Source: Candidatus Nomurabacteria bacterium
Lineage (GTDB): Bacteria > Patescibacteriota > Saccharimonadia > Saccharimonadales > Saccharimonadaceae
DNA: 35,124 bases
Reading direction: 5' to 3'
Assembly (NCBI GenBank): GCA_031255735.1
Contig: JAIRRY010000009.1
Span: 1-35,124 of the forward strand
The position numbers and the translations under genes are program-made. Within the stretch, counting starts at the first letter, position 1. Each line of letters opens with the position of its first letter. Below are positions 34,639 through 35,124 of the stretch, piece after piece. The notes beneath the pieces were generated by a model. That model was not told the DNA's origin, ran no database searches, and saw only the letters and a list, made by a program, of their open reading frames with translations.

Positions 34639-35124
34639 ATGACGGAGAGAATGGAACGACCCTATATTATTTCGAGCGGTCTTGCGGGTGCAAAAAAGGC
34701 TCTTGAAGTGTTAGCAGATAAAGGCCAAATGAACTCAATAATTTTAGAGGGCGAACCTGGCACGGGCAAAACACAATGGGCTTATTCCGAAGTAGGCCAA
34801 GAGGTTCAGGATGGTAAGGACACCGTATTGATACATGTGCGAGTTAAGGACACTATGCGCTCGCGGGATTTACTTTATACCGTTGACAACATTCGTCGCC
34901 TTAGCGACGCGCAGACTACCCAGATGCCGGACATCATTCGTGACGAAGCAGCAGAGTGGAAGTGGAAAATTCTGGCGGGTGAAATCGACCCGTCAACAGA
35001 CGAAGAGTATAAACGCTTTTCTTTCAAAATGAATACTGTCAAAGAGCTTGGCGAGTCGTCGAAAGATCTCGACCATATCAATTATATCGATCTCGGCCCT
35101 CTTGGTGAAGCGATTATTCAGTCG
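34639..35124 (+). CDS. AAA+ ATPase, N-terminal part, cut by the window end
   Basis: 162 codons without a stop to the right edge; absent from the ORF track. Walker A is GEPGTGKTQWA at about residue 40, in the MoxR/CbbQ-like context GAKKALEVLADKGQMNSIIL...; the following VLIHVRVKDTMRSRDLLYTVD resembles the pre-sensor region of MoxR-type ATPases, which remodel protein complexes with VWA-domain partners. No SD before ATG 34639 or ATG 34651. The same frame is open upstream for some 20 codons (RLTDIRFGLTE) and reads like protein, so the true start may be a rare codon or the gene may be joined to 34364-34612 by a frameshift. Confidence 0.75.
   Translation, partial: MTERMERPYIISSGLAGAKKALEVLADKGQMNSIILEGEPGTGKTQWAYSEVGQEVQDGKDTVLIHVRVKDTMRSRDLLYTVDNIRRLSDAQTTQMPDIIRDEAAEWKWKILAGEIDPSTDEEYKRFSFKMNTVKELGESSKDLDHINYIDLGPLGEAIIQS

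Overview
The window reads as a chromosome segment of a Candidatus Saccharibacteria (TM7)/Patescibacteria-type bacterium. The basis is inference: compact operons with 1-4 base stop/start overlaps, standard genetic code (TGA is a stop), a very short bL32 without zinc cysteines, a SUF system with a much shortened SufD, small SPFH and LemA/HtpX genes, and housekeeping proteins that diverge from the usual bacterial forms. No tRNA or rRNA gene, insertion sequence or CRISPR array was seen.

Layout. (1) 1-970: a small four-helix membrane protein gene embedded in a nearly continuous series of hairpins that runs through the coding region and both flanks; I do not recognise it. (2) 1048-6556 (+): lemA, htpX, a six-helix membrane protein, ligA (zinc finger cysteines missing) and a DUF3137-like protein, all overlapping. 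(3) 6600-8515: a 41-codon gene with a strong promoter, meeting enolase tail to tail with overlapping stop codons, then an RRM RNA-binding protein gene with a hairpin at its ribosome binding site. (4) 8646-12609 (+): an orphan RNA-like region, a DUF308 membrane protein, a MurF-like ligase lacking the N-terminal domain, and a membrane-anchored protein with a pilin-like C-terminus. (5) 12678-18461 (+): leuS with a Nudix domain inserted in the editing domain, rpmF, nusB, a stand-alone Nudix hydrolase, rnc, rpsP and khpA; translation and RNA-processing genes with clear promoters and terminators. (6) 18700-23907 (+): a Bce-type peptide sensing and detoxification module: response regulator, short histidine kinase, Pr6Pr-like membrane protein, ABC ATPase and FtsX permease, with a TTACA-N4-TGTAA site upstream of the transporter. 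(7) 24024-28936 (+): trmD, small membrane proteins, a non-coding stretch of overlapping palindromes, and two SPFH proteins flanking D-alanine:D-alanine ligase. (8) 28928-33683 (-): a SUF iron-sulphur operon (sufC-B-D-S-U) preceded by a PadR/DUF1048 pair, with paired palindromic sites at the sufC promoter. (9) 34045-35124 (+): a 6S-like RNA candidate, a small frameshifted gene, an acidic small protein and the start of an AAA+ ATPase that runs off the window.

Several genes (eno, ddl, sufC, the Pr6Pr-like gene, perhaps trmD and leuS) have a -10 box only 6-10 bases before the start codon and no Shine-Dalgarno sequence, which points to leaderless mRNAs mixed with ordinary SD-led operons. The most unusual observations are the 0.9-kb hairpin array at the left end, the Nudix insertion in LeuRS, the zinc-finger-less LigA and the paired palindromes controlling suf. 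All functional calls rest on motif recognition by eye; no database search was run.
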